A DNA stretch of 64,000 nucleotides from contig NZ_JAHTIK010000001.1 of NCBI RefSeq assembly GCF_025655475.1, forward strand, positions 8,290,404 to 8,354,403. Direction: 5' to 3'. Positions 26,540-35,550 of this stretch are shown here, one piece after another. A model generated the notes under the pieces. That model was given only the letters and a program-made list of their open reading frames with translations. It made no database searches and had not been told where the DNA came from. Position 1 is the stretch's first letter; each line of letters opens with the position of its first letter. The position numbers were made by a program, and so were the translations under genes. The DNA comes from Kitasatospora sp. DSM 101779 (GTDB taxonomy: Bacteria > Actinomycetota > Actinomycetes > Streptomycetales > Streptomycetaceae).

Positions 26540-26878
26540 GTGTTGTCGCTGCGCCTGGTGGCTGTAGGCGCGGTGACCGCGCTGCGGTGTCGTGTGCTGG
26601 ATGCGCGGTGTGCGGTGGAGCTGCCGGGGGCGTTGTTGGCGGCGGGGCGGGTGTGTCCGGGTGGTCTGGCGCTGGATCTGCGGGGCGTGACCGAGTGCGA
26701 TGCGGCGGGGGCGGCCGCGTTGGCGCAGGCGTGCGTGTACGTGCGCAGGTCCGGGCACGTGGTGGGGCTGGCGGCGTCGACGGCGGAGCTGGACCGGCTG
26801 ATGGTCTTCACCGACACCCTGCACCTGGTCGCCGACCACCTCGACGCCGGGACCGGGGCGCAGAGCGGGGACAGCTGA
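26540..26878 (+). CDS. STAS-domain protein (anti-sigma factor antagonist-like)
   Basis: GTG start; 112 residues. The STAS fold is visible as alternating strand-helix units, with LALDLRGVTECDAAGAAALA near residues 44-63; the normal phospho-acceptor motif is D-[ST]-S/A-G, and here it is CDAAG, so the usual Ser/Thr is Ala. It may therefore act without phosphorylation control, or be a binding-only antagonist. It is not linked to a sigma or kinase gene here. Confidence 0.75.
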   Translation: MLSLRLVAVGAVTALRCRVLDARCAVELPGALLAAGRVCPGGLALDLRGVTECDAAGAAALAQACVYVRRSGHVVGLAASTAELDRLMVFTDTLHLVADHLDAGTGAQSGDS

Positions 26879-27134
26879 TCGGCTGGGCGGGGACGTCGAG
26901 GTCGGCGCGCCGGCGGCGAGGTGGGCTGCATCGCTTTGTTCGCTTGCACGACCCTGGGAGTGAGGGGGTACTCCGGCCTGCGCTGAGCCGCTTGGGTCCA
27001 GCACAGGAGGCGCTGGAGCCAGTCCGAGACACGCGTCGGGGGCGGCTCTGGGGGCGGTCGCTTTTTGGCTGCGGAATGTACCTGGTCGGCAACACTGAGA
27101 GGGCATTTGGTATGAACGGATTGCCCTTTATGCC

Positions 27135-27950
27135 CTAGTAAGTCCCTCGCCAGGTTGGTGTGGTCTCGTCCGTTATGCGCTTGGTGAGGTTGTCGATCGA
27201 GGCGATGTGGATCATGGCTTCAGAGCTGGCCGGCAGGGTCTCGTAGTCGCGGGCGAGCCGGCGGCGCAACATGATCCAGCCCAGGCTGCGTTCGACCACC
27301 CAGCGACTTTTCACGACGTGGAAGCCGCGGACGTCGGACTTCCGGCAACGACTTCGACGTCGATTCCGAGGCCGGCTCCGTGCTCGATCATGGCGTTCTT
27401 GAAGCCGGTGTCGACCCAGCTCTTGGAGATGCTCGGGTAGGTCTTCTTGGCCTGGTTGAGGAGGTGGATTCCCAGGGCGTTCTCGGACAGGCTCGCGGCG
27501 GTCACGGTCACGGCGAGGAGCAGGCCGATGGTGTCGGTGAGGATGCCGCGCTTGCGGCCGACGACCTTCTTCGCGGCGTCGGTTCCCTGGCCGGTCAGGG
27601 GCACGTTGGCGGAGGTCTTCACGCTCTGGGTGTCGATGACGGACGCGGTCGGTTCGGGGTTGCGCCCTTCCTTCACGCGGGCCAGGCCGGTCAGGTCGTA
27701 GTTGAGTTCCGCGAACACTCCCTCGTCGCGCCAAGCTGCGTAGTAGGCGTAGACGGTGCCGTGCTTGGGGAAGTCGTGCGGAAGGTACTTCCAAGGGATT
27801 CCCGTGCGGTTGATATAAAGGATCGCGTTGAAGACGTCGCGCAGGTCGACTTTCGGCGGCTTTCCGGTGGACCTTCGGTCGAGCCTGGCTTTCCTCCAGG
27901 CCGTCCGTTTCGGTCCGATCAAGGCCCATCGTGCGTCAGACAGGTCGCTC
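27135..27950 (-). pseudogene. IS5-family transposase, start lost and frameshifted
   Basis: The frame that begins YPSDLSDARWALIGPKRTAW (from ~27950, no start codon) continues through VDLRDVFNAILYINRTGIPW, VIDTQSVKTSANVPLTGQGT (first catalytic Asp) and GRKRGILTDTIGLLLAVTVT; a shift near 27345 leads to SRWVVERSLGWIMLRRRLAR (catalytic Glu) and a stop at 27135. The gene's 5' edge abuts a fragment of a different IS5 transposase on the opposite strand, so part of this element was lost when the two recombined or inserted. Inactive. Confidence 0.8.
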
Positions 27951-28386
27951 GGGTACGCGGGGCAAGTTCGGGTCGAAGATCCACTTACTCACCGAACGCA
28001 CCGGTTTACCCCTGTCGCTCGCGATCTCCGGCGCCAACCTGCACGACAGCCAGGCGCTGATTCCGCTCGTGGAGGCGATCCCGCCGATCCGCTCCCGCCG
28101 CGGGCCCCGGCGCCGTCGGCCCGGCAAGCTCCACGGCGACAAAGCCTACGACCACCGGTTCATCCGCTCCTACCTGCGGCGACGGCAGATCACGGCCCGC
28201 ATCGCCCGCCGCGGCATCGAGTCCTCGACCCGCCTCGGCCGACACCGCTGGGTGATCGAGCGGACCGTCGCCTGGTTGGGCGGCTTCCGCCGGCTCCACC
28301 GCCGCTATGAACGCAAGGCCGACCACTTCGCGGCCTTCGCCAGCATCGCCGCAGCACTCATCTGCCACCGCAGGCTAGCCAAATGA
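27951..28386 (+). pseudogene. IS5-family transposase C-terminal half
   Basis: Reads RGKFGSKIHLLTERTGLPLS, LAISGANLHDSQALIPLVEA, GDKAYDHRFIRSYLRRRQIT and RHRWVIERTVAWLGGFRRLH, the second Asp and the Glu of the DDE triad, ending at a natural stop. The N-terminal half with the first Asp is missing at the junction with the minus-strand element. It differs clearly from the neighbouring transposases. Confidence 0.75.
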
Positions 28387-28395
28387 GATGACTTG

Positions 28396-28668
28396 TTAGA
28401 AGCCGTTGTCGTACCGAATTTGGTGAGCATGGGTTCGAGTGCGGCGGCTCGGTCGGACGATCTTCGGTCTGTCCGTGCATGAAAACACGGCCTCTGGTGC
28501 AGCTCGGGGTTGTCGAGACCTTGAGCACACCGGGAGGCCCTGCCGACGGCATCCCGGCACCTACACCGCCGAGACGACACAACACCTCGTCTCTGCCGCC
28601 GAAGCATCGACCCCATGCCTGACCAGTGCAAACGCAGCCGTCACTCTCGGAAGGGCAGCGGCTTCTAA
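28396..28668. mobile_element. MITE-like element (internally deleted IS5-type element)
   Basis: 273 bp bounded by imperfect inverted repeats TTAGAAGCCGTTGTC and GGCAGCGGCTTCTAA. The left ~150 bp match the left end of the element at 31499 and the right ~115 bp match that element's right end, with the transposase and passenger genes deleted between. It carries no protein-coding frame. It lies 48 bp upstream of the HEAT-repeat gene. Confidence 0.8.
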
Positions 28669-28715
28669 CTGGCCCGCACAGGAATCGTGTCAGAAGTCTG
28701 GTCTAGGTTTGGCCT

Positions 28716-29462
28716 GTGAACCACAGCAGCCTCACGGCCGGGGCGCCCCGCGAGCCTGACTCGCCGCCCTACCAGGCAGTTCTGGCGGAGACTGATTGGG
28801 GTTCGCTCCAGACAGCTTTCGGGAACGGTGAGTGCCTGCCCAAAGTCCTGGCACGGTTGCTGGAGCCTGATCCCAAGGTGCAGGTCACCGCTTTGTCGGA
28901 ACTGAGTGAGCTGGTCGGCCACCAGAACACCATCTACGAAGCCACCGCACCCGTCGCCATGTATGTCGCCGGCATCCTCACCCACCCGGCGGCCATGACC
29001 CTTCGGCCGTACCGCAATGTCCCCTTCCGCGCGACATTGTTGAACTGGTTGGTATCCACGGCCTACGACGCCTCCGACGAGATTGTCGACCGCATCGAGC
29101 AGTACTTCCCTGGCTTCCTCACTCCCGGCAGCATCGTGGCGGCCTTCCGGGACCTGCGCCCGATGCTTTATCGAGCCGTCGCGCCCTTCCTTCAGGACAG
29201 TCACGAGGACGTGCGCGAAGCCGCCGGCCTCGCCGCGCTCATCCTCGCCGAACACCCGGCGCTCGCCCAGCACCGCAATCACCTCGCCGTGCACGCGCGC
29301 CGCATCCTGGACACCAGCAGCGACGCCCCTAACCGTCGAATTGCCTGGAAGGCCCTCAAAGCATGGGGCCACGACGTCACCGACATTGAACCTTTTCAGG
29401 AGGAGCCCTGGGACTGCGGGCCACACAGCCATGGCCGCGGCGATCTCGAACCTCCCTTCTGA
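28716..29462 (+). CDS. HEAT-repeat-like protein (248 aa)
   Basis: GTG start; TAGGTT six bases upstream suggests a leaderless transcript. The protein is all-helical with repeats such as LARLLEPDPKVQVTALSELS, RAVAPFLQDSHEDVREAAGL and RRIAWKALKAWGH, typical of HEAT/armadillo scaffolds. No enzymatic motif. Related Streptomyces proteins are annotated only as hypothetical; some stand next to toxin or defence genes as immunity-like partners, but nothing here proves that. It is the only intact gene between two copies of the same transposon end. Confidence 0.75.
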   Translation: MNHSSLTAGAPREPDSPPYQAVLAETDWGSLQTAFGNGECLPKVLARLLEPDPKVQVTALSELSELVGHQNTIYEATAPVAMYVAGILTHPAAMTLRPYRNVPFRATLLNWLVSTAYDASDEIVDRIEQYFPGFLTPGSIVAAFRDLRPMLYRAVAPFLQDSHEDVREAAGLAALILAEHPALAQHRNHLAVHARRILDTSSDAPNRRIAWKALKAWGHDVTDIEPFQEEPWDCGPHSHGRGDLEPPF

Positions 29463-29571
29463 TTGATAAGCGAACGGCCCGCCGGCCCAAGAATGTGCGG
29501 CCGTTTAGAGGAGCTAACACAAAGCCGTCGTTCGGCCATGTCTCCTCGTCGGTCTGCTCGTTGGTCCATCC

Positions 29572-30392
29572 GTGGGAAAGCTGAAGGGTCCGCCGTGGGT
29601 GGTGTCGGACGACCTCTGGGCGCGGATCGAGCCGCTGCTGCCGGTGAGGCAGCGGCGGTCTCGTAATCCAGGTCGGTTGCCGCTGGATGATCGCGGGTGT
29701 CTGCAGGGGATTCTGTTCGTGCTGCATACCGGGATCCAGTGGGAGTGGTTGCCGCAGGAGCTGGGCTTCGGCTCCGGGATGACCTGCTGGCGCCGGCTGC
29801 GGGACTGGCACGAAGCCGGGGTGTGGGACCGGCTCCACCAGGTCCTGCTGACCGAGCTGCACCGCGCGGGGAAGCTGGACTGGTCCCGGGCGGTGATCGA
29901 CGGCTCCCACCATCAGGCGCGTCGGGGCGGCCCAAAACGGGCCCGAGCCCGGTCGACCGCGCCCGGCCCGGCTCGAAGCACCACATCATCACCGACGCAG
30001 GCGGCACTCCGCTCGCCATCACTTTGACCGGCGGCAACCGCCACGATGTCACCCAGCTGCTGCCCCTGCTGGACGCGATCCCGCGCATCCGCGGAGCGAC
30101 CGGTCGCCCGCGCCACCGTCCCAGGCAGCTGTTCGCGGACCGGGGCTACGACTTCGACAAGTACCGCCGCCTGCTGTGGAAGCGCGGCATCAAGCCGGTC
30201 ATCGCCCGCCGGGGCGTGCCGCACGGCTCCGGCCTGGGCACCATCCGGTGGGTGGTTGAGCGGACGAACGCTTGGATCCACGGCTTCCGACGCCTCCGCA
30301 TCCGATGGGACATACGCGACGACATCCATGAGGCCGTCCTCAAGCTGGCCTGCTGCGTGATCACCTACCGGCGCGTCCGCGCTTTGTGTTAG
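29572..30392 (+). CDS. IS5-family transposase (element A), two frames joined by -1 frameshift
   Basis: GTG start. The first frame (to 30027) has the N-terminal domain (SDDLWARIEPLLPVRQRRSR, GIQWEWLPQELGFGSGMTCW) and the first Asp in AVIDGSHHQA. The second, one base back, begins at the run of four A at 29934-29937: reading CCA AAA then slipping to ACG gives GGPKTGPSPVDRARPGSKHH, a perfect match to the usual sequence of single-frame relatives. It then supplies the second Asp (LFADRGYDFDKYRRLLWKRG) and Glu (RWVVERTNAWIHGFRRLRIR). So the protein is probably made by programmed frameshifting rather than broken. Confidence 0.85.
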
Positions 30393-31492
30393 GGAGCGTA
30401 TTTGGTCGTGATCAAGGGGCGGTCTTGGTGAGGCTCTTGATCCAGATCATCGATGCACGGAGGTGGAGGCCGGCGAGGTAGCTCTCGGGTGTCTTGTCGA
30501 ACCGGGTGGCGATGCCCCGCCAGGCCTTCAGCCTGTTGATCAGGCGCTCGACGGTGTTCCGCTCCTTGTAGAGCTCGGCGTCGTGGGCAACGGGCCGGCC
30601 GCCCCTGCTGCCCTTCTTCTTTCGATGGGCGGCCTGGTCCCGCTTCTCCGGGATGACGGCCTTGATGTGCCGTTCGCGCAGGTGAACACGGTTGCCGCGG
30701 GACGAGTACGCCTTGTCGCCGGCGACCGCGTCGGGCCGGGTACGGGGGCGGCCGACGGGCCCGCGAACCCGGACCTTCGCCAGCACGGGGATGAACTGCG
30801 GACTGTCGGCGGCCTGCCCCTCGCTCAGGACGAATGCCAGCGGGCGACACTTGCGCTCGCCGGCGATGTGGACTTTGCTGGTCTGCCCGCCTCTGGACCG
30901 TCCGAGCAGGGCTGCCTTCAGGCGGATCTTGCGTCTGCGTCGGACACGTCGCCGCTCGTCCCGTCCCGGGTCGTCTGCGGTGTCCTGCCCGTCTTGTTCC
31001 TTCGGGCCGCCCCCTTTTGCCGGGCCTTCTCCGCCTCCTCGGCCGCCTTCTCCAGGTCGGCGAGCGTGTCGGGGTCGAGGTGCATCCCGGCGGCGTCGTG
31101 GTGGGCCCGGACGGTGGTGGAATCCACGCTGACCAGCGACAAGTCCACCTCACCCCGCTTGGCGGCCTCCGCGATCGCGCCCTCCAGCAGGGCCTCGAAG
31201 ACCCCGGCGTCCCTCCACTGCCGGAAGCGGTTGTGGACCGTCGACCAGGCCCCGAACTCGCTCGGCATCTCCCGCCACTGGCCGCCCGTCCGAAACCGCC
31301 AGATCACGCCCTCGAACTGCCGGCGCAGCCGCTCGGGGTACGGGCCGTACTCACCGATCGGCAGGTACGGCCCGATGAACTCCCATTCGGCGTCAGTCAG
31401 TTGCACTCGCGTCACACAGCATGATCTATCGGATCGGGCGCGACCACGAGGGCGAAACCCGCATATTGATCACAACCCGATACGGGCCCTAG
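30389..31492 (-). mobile_element. IS5-type element B, copy 1
   Basis: Ends read TTAGGGAGCGTATTTGGTCG (left) and the complement of CTAGGGCCCGTATCGGGTTG (right), matching the ends of a second copy at 57627-58730. YTAR tetranucleotides (TTAG, CTAG) flank it, the typical IS5 target. It sits inside the right inverted repeat of element A. Confidence 0.85.
30412..31415 (-). CDS. IS5-family transposase (element B copy 1), orfA/orfB by -1 frameshift
   Basis: orfA (30918-31415, 165 aa) starts MTRVQLTDAEWEFIGPYLPI and carries the first Asp (VSVDSTTVRAHHDAAG). orfB continues one base back with KGGGPKEQDGQDTADDPGRD then RRRRKIRLKAALLGRSRGGQ, DAVAGDKAYSSRGNRVHLRE (second Asp) and YKERNTVERLINRLKAWRGI (Glu). 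The switch fits the heptamer A AAG GGG at 31017-31011, present identically in copy 2. The fused product of ~333 residues has the complete DDE triad, so this copy may be active. Confidence 0.85.
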
Positions 31493-31645
31493 CTCCTCTT
31501 AGAAGCAGTTGCCGTAACGATCATGGTGAGCATGGGTTCGAGTGCGGCGGCTCGGTCGGGCGATCTTCGGTCTGTCCGTGCATGAAAACAGGGCCTCTGG
31601 TGCAGCTCGGGGCTGTTGAGACCTTGAGCACATCAGGAGGCCCTG

Positions 31646-32556
31646 TTGTCGCAGTTGTACGCCCTCGCGCCGGCCGGCTCCAACTCGGCTACCCGGGAGT
31701 GTGATTGTCTCGCTCATCGGTTCGGGAACGCCGGGGATCGGCCGCACAGGCGACCGAGGTACCCCTCGGACATGACGGACGCGGAGTGGGCAGTCGTTCG
31801 TGAAGCGCTGCCGGTTCCGGGATGGCTGGAGGGCCGGGGCGGGCAGCCGGAGGGCTACTGCCACCGGCAGATGGTCGACGCGGTGCGCTACCTGGTCGCG
31901 GGCGGCATCACCTGGCGCGCGATGCCCGGGGACTTCCCCCCGCGTGGGACCGCGTCTACGCGTTCTTCCGGCGCTGGCGCGACAAGGGCCTGGTCGCCGA
32001 GTTCCACGACCGGCTGCGCGACCGGGTCCGCGAGGCGGCGGGCCGCGACCGGGAGCCGACCGCGGGAATCATCGACGCGCAGTCGGTCAAGGGCGCCTCG
32101 TCGGTGCCGGCCGCGAGTCGGGGCTTCGATGGCGGGAAGAACGTCAACGGCCGCAAGCGACACATCATCGTGGACACTCTGGGGCTGCTGTTGACGGTGA
32201 TGGTCACCGCGGCGTCGGTCACCGACCGCGAGGCCGCCGAGACGCTGTTGGAGCGGCTGCGGAGGCGGCACCGGCGTATCACTCTGGTGTGGGCCGACGG
32301 CGGCTACACCGGGCGCCTGGTCGACCTCGCCCGCGATGTCCTGCGCGTCGCACTCACCGTGATCAAACGCAGCGACAACACCAGCGGTTTGACCGTACTG
32401 CCGAAGAGGTGGCTGGTGGAGCGCACATTCGCGTGGCTGATGCGCTCACGCCGCCTGGCCCGCGACTACGAGACCCGCACCGACAGCTCGGAGGCGATGA
32501 TCCGCTGGTCGATGAGCATGGTCATGAGCCGCCGACTCGCCCGGCGGGCACACTGA
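31646..32556 (+). CDS. IS5-family transposase of element C (frameshift at a C-run)
   Basis: The N-terminal part (YPSDMTDAEWAVVREALPVP, VDAVRYLVAGGITWRAMPGD) goes out of register at a run of six C near 31935-31942; the next frame continues WDRVYAFFRRWRDKGLVAEF, TAGIIDAQSVKGASSVPAAS (first Asp), RRITLVWADGGYTGRLVDLA (second Asp) and KRWLVERTFAWLMRSRRLAR (Glu) to the stop. TTG at 31646 or ATG at 31772 can start it. One missing base explains the break; it could be a true lesion or a homopolymer error. Confidence 0.8.
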
Positions 32557-33004
32557 ACAGTCCCGGGCTCTCCTCGACCAGCCAGCCCCGCGCGACCAGG
32601 CGCTTCGCCTTCGACCGCACTCCCTCGACCTTCGCGGGAACCGCCTCCAGTCCGAGCCCTACGGCGAGCTGCCGGCAGTCCACCGCCGCACCGCCCGAGC
32701 GCCGGGGGGCGGCCAGGATCTTCATGATCCGCCGGTAGTCCGGCGCCAGAACGCCGGCATCGAGCCCGTCCCGCCACACCGGCACCACCGAGCCCGGCAC
32801 CGCCGCCGCGACCCGAGCCCGCCGTTCGCCGGCCGCCACGACCGGCGGAACCACCTCATCCTCGCGAGGCTCCGTCAGGACCTCGGCCACCGTCTCACGG
32901 GCGATCACGAACCGCTCCCACGCGGCCTCCGCCTCCCGCAACTCGGCCTGAAGAGCATCCACCCGCTGCCGGGCGATCCGCTCACGTTCCTCCAGCAGCC
33001 CCAT
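32522..33004 (-). CDS. passenger protein of element C, helical with winged-helix-like end
   Basis: ATG at 33004 (MGLLEERERIARQRVDALQA) is preferred over longer frames that enter the transposon end. 160 residues: an N-terminal coiled coil (~residues 1-45, heptad Leu/Ala with EAEAAWERF), a Val/Pro linker, then a C-terminal ~75-residue domain (YRRIMKILAAPRRSGGAAVD, CRQLAVGLGLEAVPAKVEGV, RSKAKRLVARGWLVEESPGL) that looks like a winged helix. A DNA-binding accessory or regulator of transposition is plausible. Convergent with the transposase and inside the same inverted repeats. Confidence 0.7.
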   Translation of the reverse strand: MGLLEERERIARQRVDALQAELREAEAAWERFVIARETVAEVLTEPREDEVVPPVVAAGERRARVAAAVPGSVVPVWRDGLDAGVLAPDYRRIMKILAAPRRSGGAAVDCRQLAVGLGLEAVPAKVEGVRSKAKRLVARGWLVEESPGLFSVPAGRVGGS

Positions 33005-33264
33005 CACCGACGGCACCCCGCACCTCCACCACAGAGACGACACGACACGTCATCCCTGCCGTCGAAGCGCCGACCCTATGCCTGAGCAGCGGAAACGCAC
33101 TCATCACGCTCGGAAAGACAACGGCTTCTTAGCCCGGTCCGCCGGGCCAGGCCACCGATCGTGAAGAGCGTGTCGCCGTCCATGTCCTCACTCTCGCGCC
33201 TCCCCCTACGGGAGACTCAAGCCTCCCTCTCCCTGCCGGGCCGCCAATCCACAGGTATTGACAA

Positions 33265-33417
33265 TTACTCGACGGCGGCTTCGGCGTCGGCGAGTTGGCC
33301 GCCGGTGGGCAGGACAGTGCCGAAGGCCTGTCCGTCGGCGGCGGGCAGGGCGCGCCAGTGTAGAACGGTGGCAATCGCCTGGTCGTCGCTCCCTGTCCCA
33401 ACAAGCGGGCCATTCAC
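33265..33417 (-). CDS. short coupled ORF after the hydrolase-like lipoprotein (50 aa)
   Basis: GTG at 33417 overlaps the stop of the upstream lipoprotein gene (GTGA). The product, with GPLVGTGSDDQAIATVLHWR and GQAFGTVLPTGGQLADAEAA, has ordinary protein composition but no motif. It may be a genuine small partner or the stump of a longer gene cut by element C's arrival 130 bases further on. Confidence 0.45.
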   Translation of the reverse strand: MNGPLVGTGSDDQAIATVLHWRALPAADGQAFGTVLPTGGQLADAEAAVE

Positions 33418-35300
33418 GACGGGCAGGTGAAGGAGATGTTGTCGATCCAGTAGCTCCCGCCGAAGATGTCGACCTTGGTACCGCCAGCCGCCGGCGGCCC
33501 CGGGCGCTGGTTGGTGGCGGCTGCGCAGAACGCGGCCTGCGCATCCGTAAGTGTCGGGTACGGGCCGAGTTTCGCGACGTACTGCACGGGAACGTCCGCA
33601 CCGCCCGCGTCGGCACAGAGGCCGCCGTCCACGAAGTCGCAGGTTCGTTTCCCCATGACGTCCTGGAGTGTGCCCACCAGGACGTTTCCACCAGAGACGT
33701 TGGTGAGCAGGAAGACGTAGTACTGGATGGCCGAGGCCGACGGTGTGCCCGGGGGCGTCTGGGTGGGCGTGGTCGGGGTTCCGGCGGGGCTCGACGGGGT
33801 CTCGGTGGTGGCGGACGGGCTCTCGCTCGGGGTGGACGGGGACTCGCTAGGAGCCGACGGGCTCTCGGTGGTGGCAGACGGGCTCTCGCTCGGGGCGGAC
33901 GGGGACTCGCTAGGGGCCGACGGGCTCTGCGAGGACTGCGACTCGCTCGGCGACTGCGGCGGCGCTACACACGACGCAGAAGCCTGCACCGGCAGCAGAC
34001 CGTCACCGCCGAGTGCCACCGGCGCCGCCGATCCGGGCAACCCCGACGACGTGCGCAGCTCGGGGGGCGGGCCGACTCGTGAGGGCACCGAGTTGACGTA
34101 GTCCACCAACTCGCGTGTCCGGTCTCCGACCTGCTTGGCGGAATCCGAACCGCAGTACAGATAGTTGGAGAGGTAGTGGATGTTCAGGCGTGAGCCTGCG
34201 CTGCCGTCGTAGACGGTCTGCGGCGGCGCCGCCTTGACCGTGGGATCCACTGAGGAGATCCCCGCCAGCAACCAGTCCCACTCGAACATGACATAGCGTG
34301 TCGGGTTGCTGTTCAGCTCCTGGCCAGAGCCGAACGGCGGGGCGATGTAAAGCGCCCCGACAGGCTTCCCGGAACCGATCCGCGGAAGCACGTTGCGCAG
34401 GAAGAGTCCGCCCTGGCTGTGCGAGATCAGCACCACGCGCAGCCCCTTGCTCAGGTCGTCCCGCACGTGTTGCAGCAAACTCACGTTGACCGGATCGGAC
34501 GCGAAGTCCGGGTCTGCCACCTTCTGACCGATCACCTGGCTGACGTCCGCGATGACAGCCTCCGGCAGGACGGCCGCACCAGCCGCACTGAGCCGGCAGA
34601 TGCCCTTCACGAGGTCCTGGTTCTCCGGGATGGGGTTATCCGCGGTGACGCGTTGCGCCTCTTGGCAGGCACTGTAGGTGTAGGCCGCGATACTGGCGCT
34701 GGAAGCGTTGAACTGGAGGTGGACGTTGACGGGATAACCCAACTGCTGACTCAACGTGGTGGACAGCAGCCCGGCCCCAACTGTCGAGGAGTCGAAGTTG
34801 TTGAGCACACCGTTGACGAAGTAGAAGGAGAGTCCGCCGCCGTTCGGAGCCTGCCGGTACACCGCCGGCCGCTCCACTCGGCCCTGCGTGGTTCCCGCGC
34901 CCAGCGGAGGCGCGGACGGCGTCGAGGGGACGCCCACCGAGACGATGCGCCCGTTCAGGGCAGCGGCGTTGGCCATGAAGGTCTTCTGGCCGTCCGCAGT
35001 ACCCAACTGGCCCGACTCCCAGAGCAGCACTTCCCTGCTGAGGATGCTCTGACTGGTGCCCTGGGCAGTGGCGTCGTCCACGGCCGCCGCGAGACCTTCC
35101 CAAGCCCGCTGCGCATCATCTCCGCCGAGCGGCTTCTCGAACGCGGCGAGGCGCTGTCTCAGCTCGGCCACCCCGGCCGGCAGCTGGCCGCTCTTGGACG
35201 TCGAGGAGCAGCCTGCCAGCAGGACGGTGGCCGTGGTGAGCGCCATCGTGGCGCGGATGCGGCCATGCACTGCTGCTCCGCGGTTTGTGGCCAACGCCAT
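33414..35300 (-). CDS. large lipoprotein with alpha/beta-hydrolase-like domain and Ser/Pro-rich repeat linker
   Basis: ATG at 35300 behind GAGGGGAATC; longer frames are rejected because this start gives a clean lipoprotein signal with lipobox LAGC. 628 residues. Residues ~40-420 form a catalytic-looking domain: GLRVVLISHSQGGLFLRNVL is the nucleophile elbow (SHSQGG in place of GxSxG) and PVGALYIAPPFG follows. A linker of ~90 residues repeats SPSAPSESPSATTESPSAPS-like units. The last ~100 residues are a separate domain (QYYVFLLTNVSGGNVLVGTL ... YPTLTDAQAAFCAAATNQRP) with four cysteines. Exported and anchored; a surface esterase or cutinase-like enzyme is a guess. Confidence 0.75.
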   Translation of the reverse strand: MALATNRGAAVHGRIRATMALTTATVLLAGCSSTSKSGQLPAGVAELRQRLAAFEKPLGGDDAQRAWEGLAAAVDDATAQGTSQSILSREVLLWESGQLGTADGQKTFMANAAALNGRIVSVGVPSTPSAPPLGAGTTQGRVERPAVYRQAPNGGGLSFYFVNGVLNNFDSSTVGAGLLSTTLSQQLGYPVNVHLQFNASSASIAAYTYSACQEAQRVTADNPIPENQDLVKGICRLSAAGAAVLPEAVIADVSQVIGQKVADPDFASDPVNVSLLQHVRDDLSKGLRVVLISHSQGGLFLRNVLPRIGSGKPVGALYIAPPFGSGQELNSNPTRYVMFEWDWLLAGISSVDPTVKAAPPQTVYDGSAGSRLNIHYLSNYLYCGSDSAKQVGDRTRELVDYVNSVPSRVGPPPELRTSSGLPGSAAPVALGGDGLLPVQASASCVAPPQSPSESQSSQSPSAPSESPSAPSESPSATTESPSAPSESPSTPSESPSATTETPSSPAGTPTTPTQTPPGTPSASAIQYYVFLLTNVSGGNVLVGTLQDVMGKRTCDFVDGGLCADAGGADVPVQYVAKLGPYPTLTDAQAAFCAAATNQRPGPPAAGGTKVDIFGGSYWIDNISFTCPS

Positions 35301-35550
35301 GATTCCCCTCAGAATTGCGCGCCGCAGGAAAAGTGCCCCGGGCGATTGAGGGCTCGGGGCGCCGCGGACCCCGGCAACGGCACGGATCGGGACGATCCCA
35401 CCGTCCACTCCAGGGCAGGAAACCTCAACAGGGCTGGACTGCCCGGGTGACGGGCCGATCCGCGTCTCGGGGTGCCTACCACCCGTTGAAACCGGAACCG
35501 AACGAAACGACACGCCCCCTCGCCTCGAGCCGGTCTTGCCGCATTCCAGG

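Larger units (their letters stand above)
29508..31498 (+). mobile_element. IS5-type element A, interrupted by element B
   Basis: The left inverted repeat is GAGGAGCTAACACAAAGC (29508-29525). The right repeat, its exact complement GCTTTGTGTTAGCTCCTC, is split: GCTTTGTG-TTAG at 30381-30392 and CTAG-CTCCTC at 31489-31498, with element B between. TTA flanks the reconstructed element on both sides (29505-29507, 31499-31501), consistent with a target duplication. Confidence 0.85.
31499..33131 (+). mobile_element. IS5-type element C with passenger gene
   Basis: About 1.63 kb. Left end TTAGAAGCAGTTGCCG, right end complementary to TAAGAAGCCGTTGTC. It contains a plus-strand transposase and a minus-strand passenger gene whose 3' ends overlap by 35 bases. 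Its left ~150 bp and right ~115 bp are shared with the MITE at 28396. Its left end touches element A. Confidence 0.8.
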
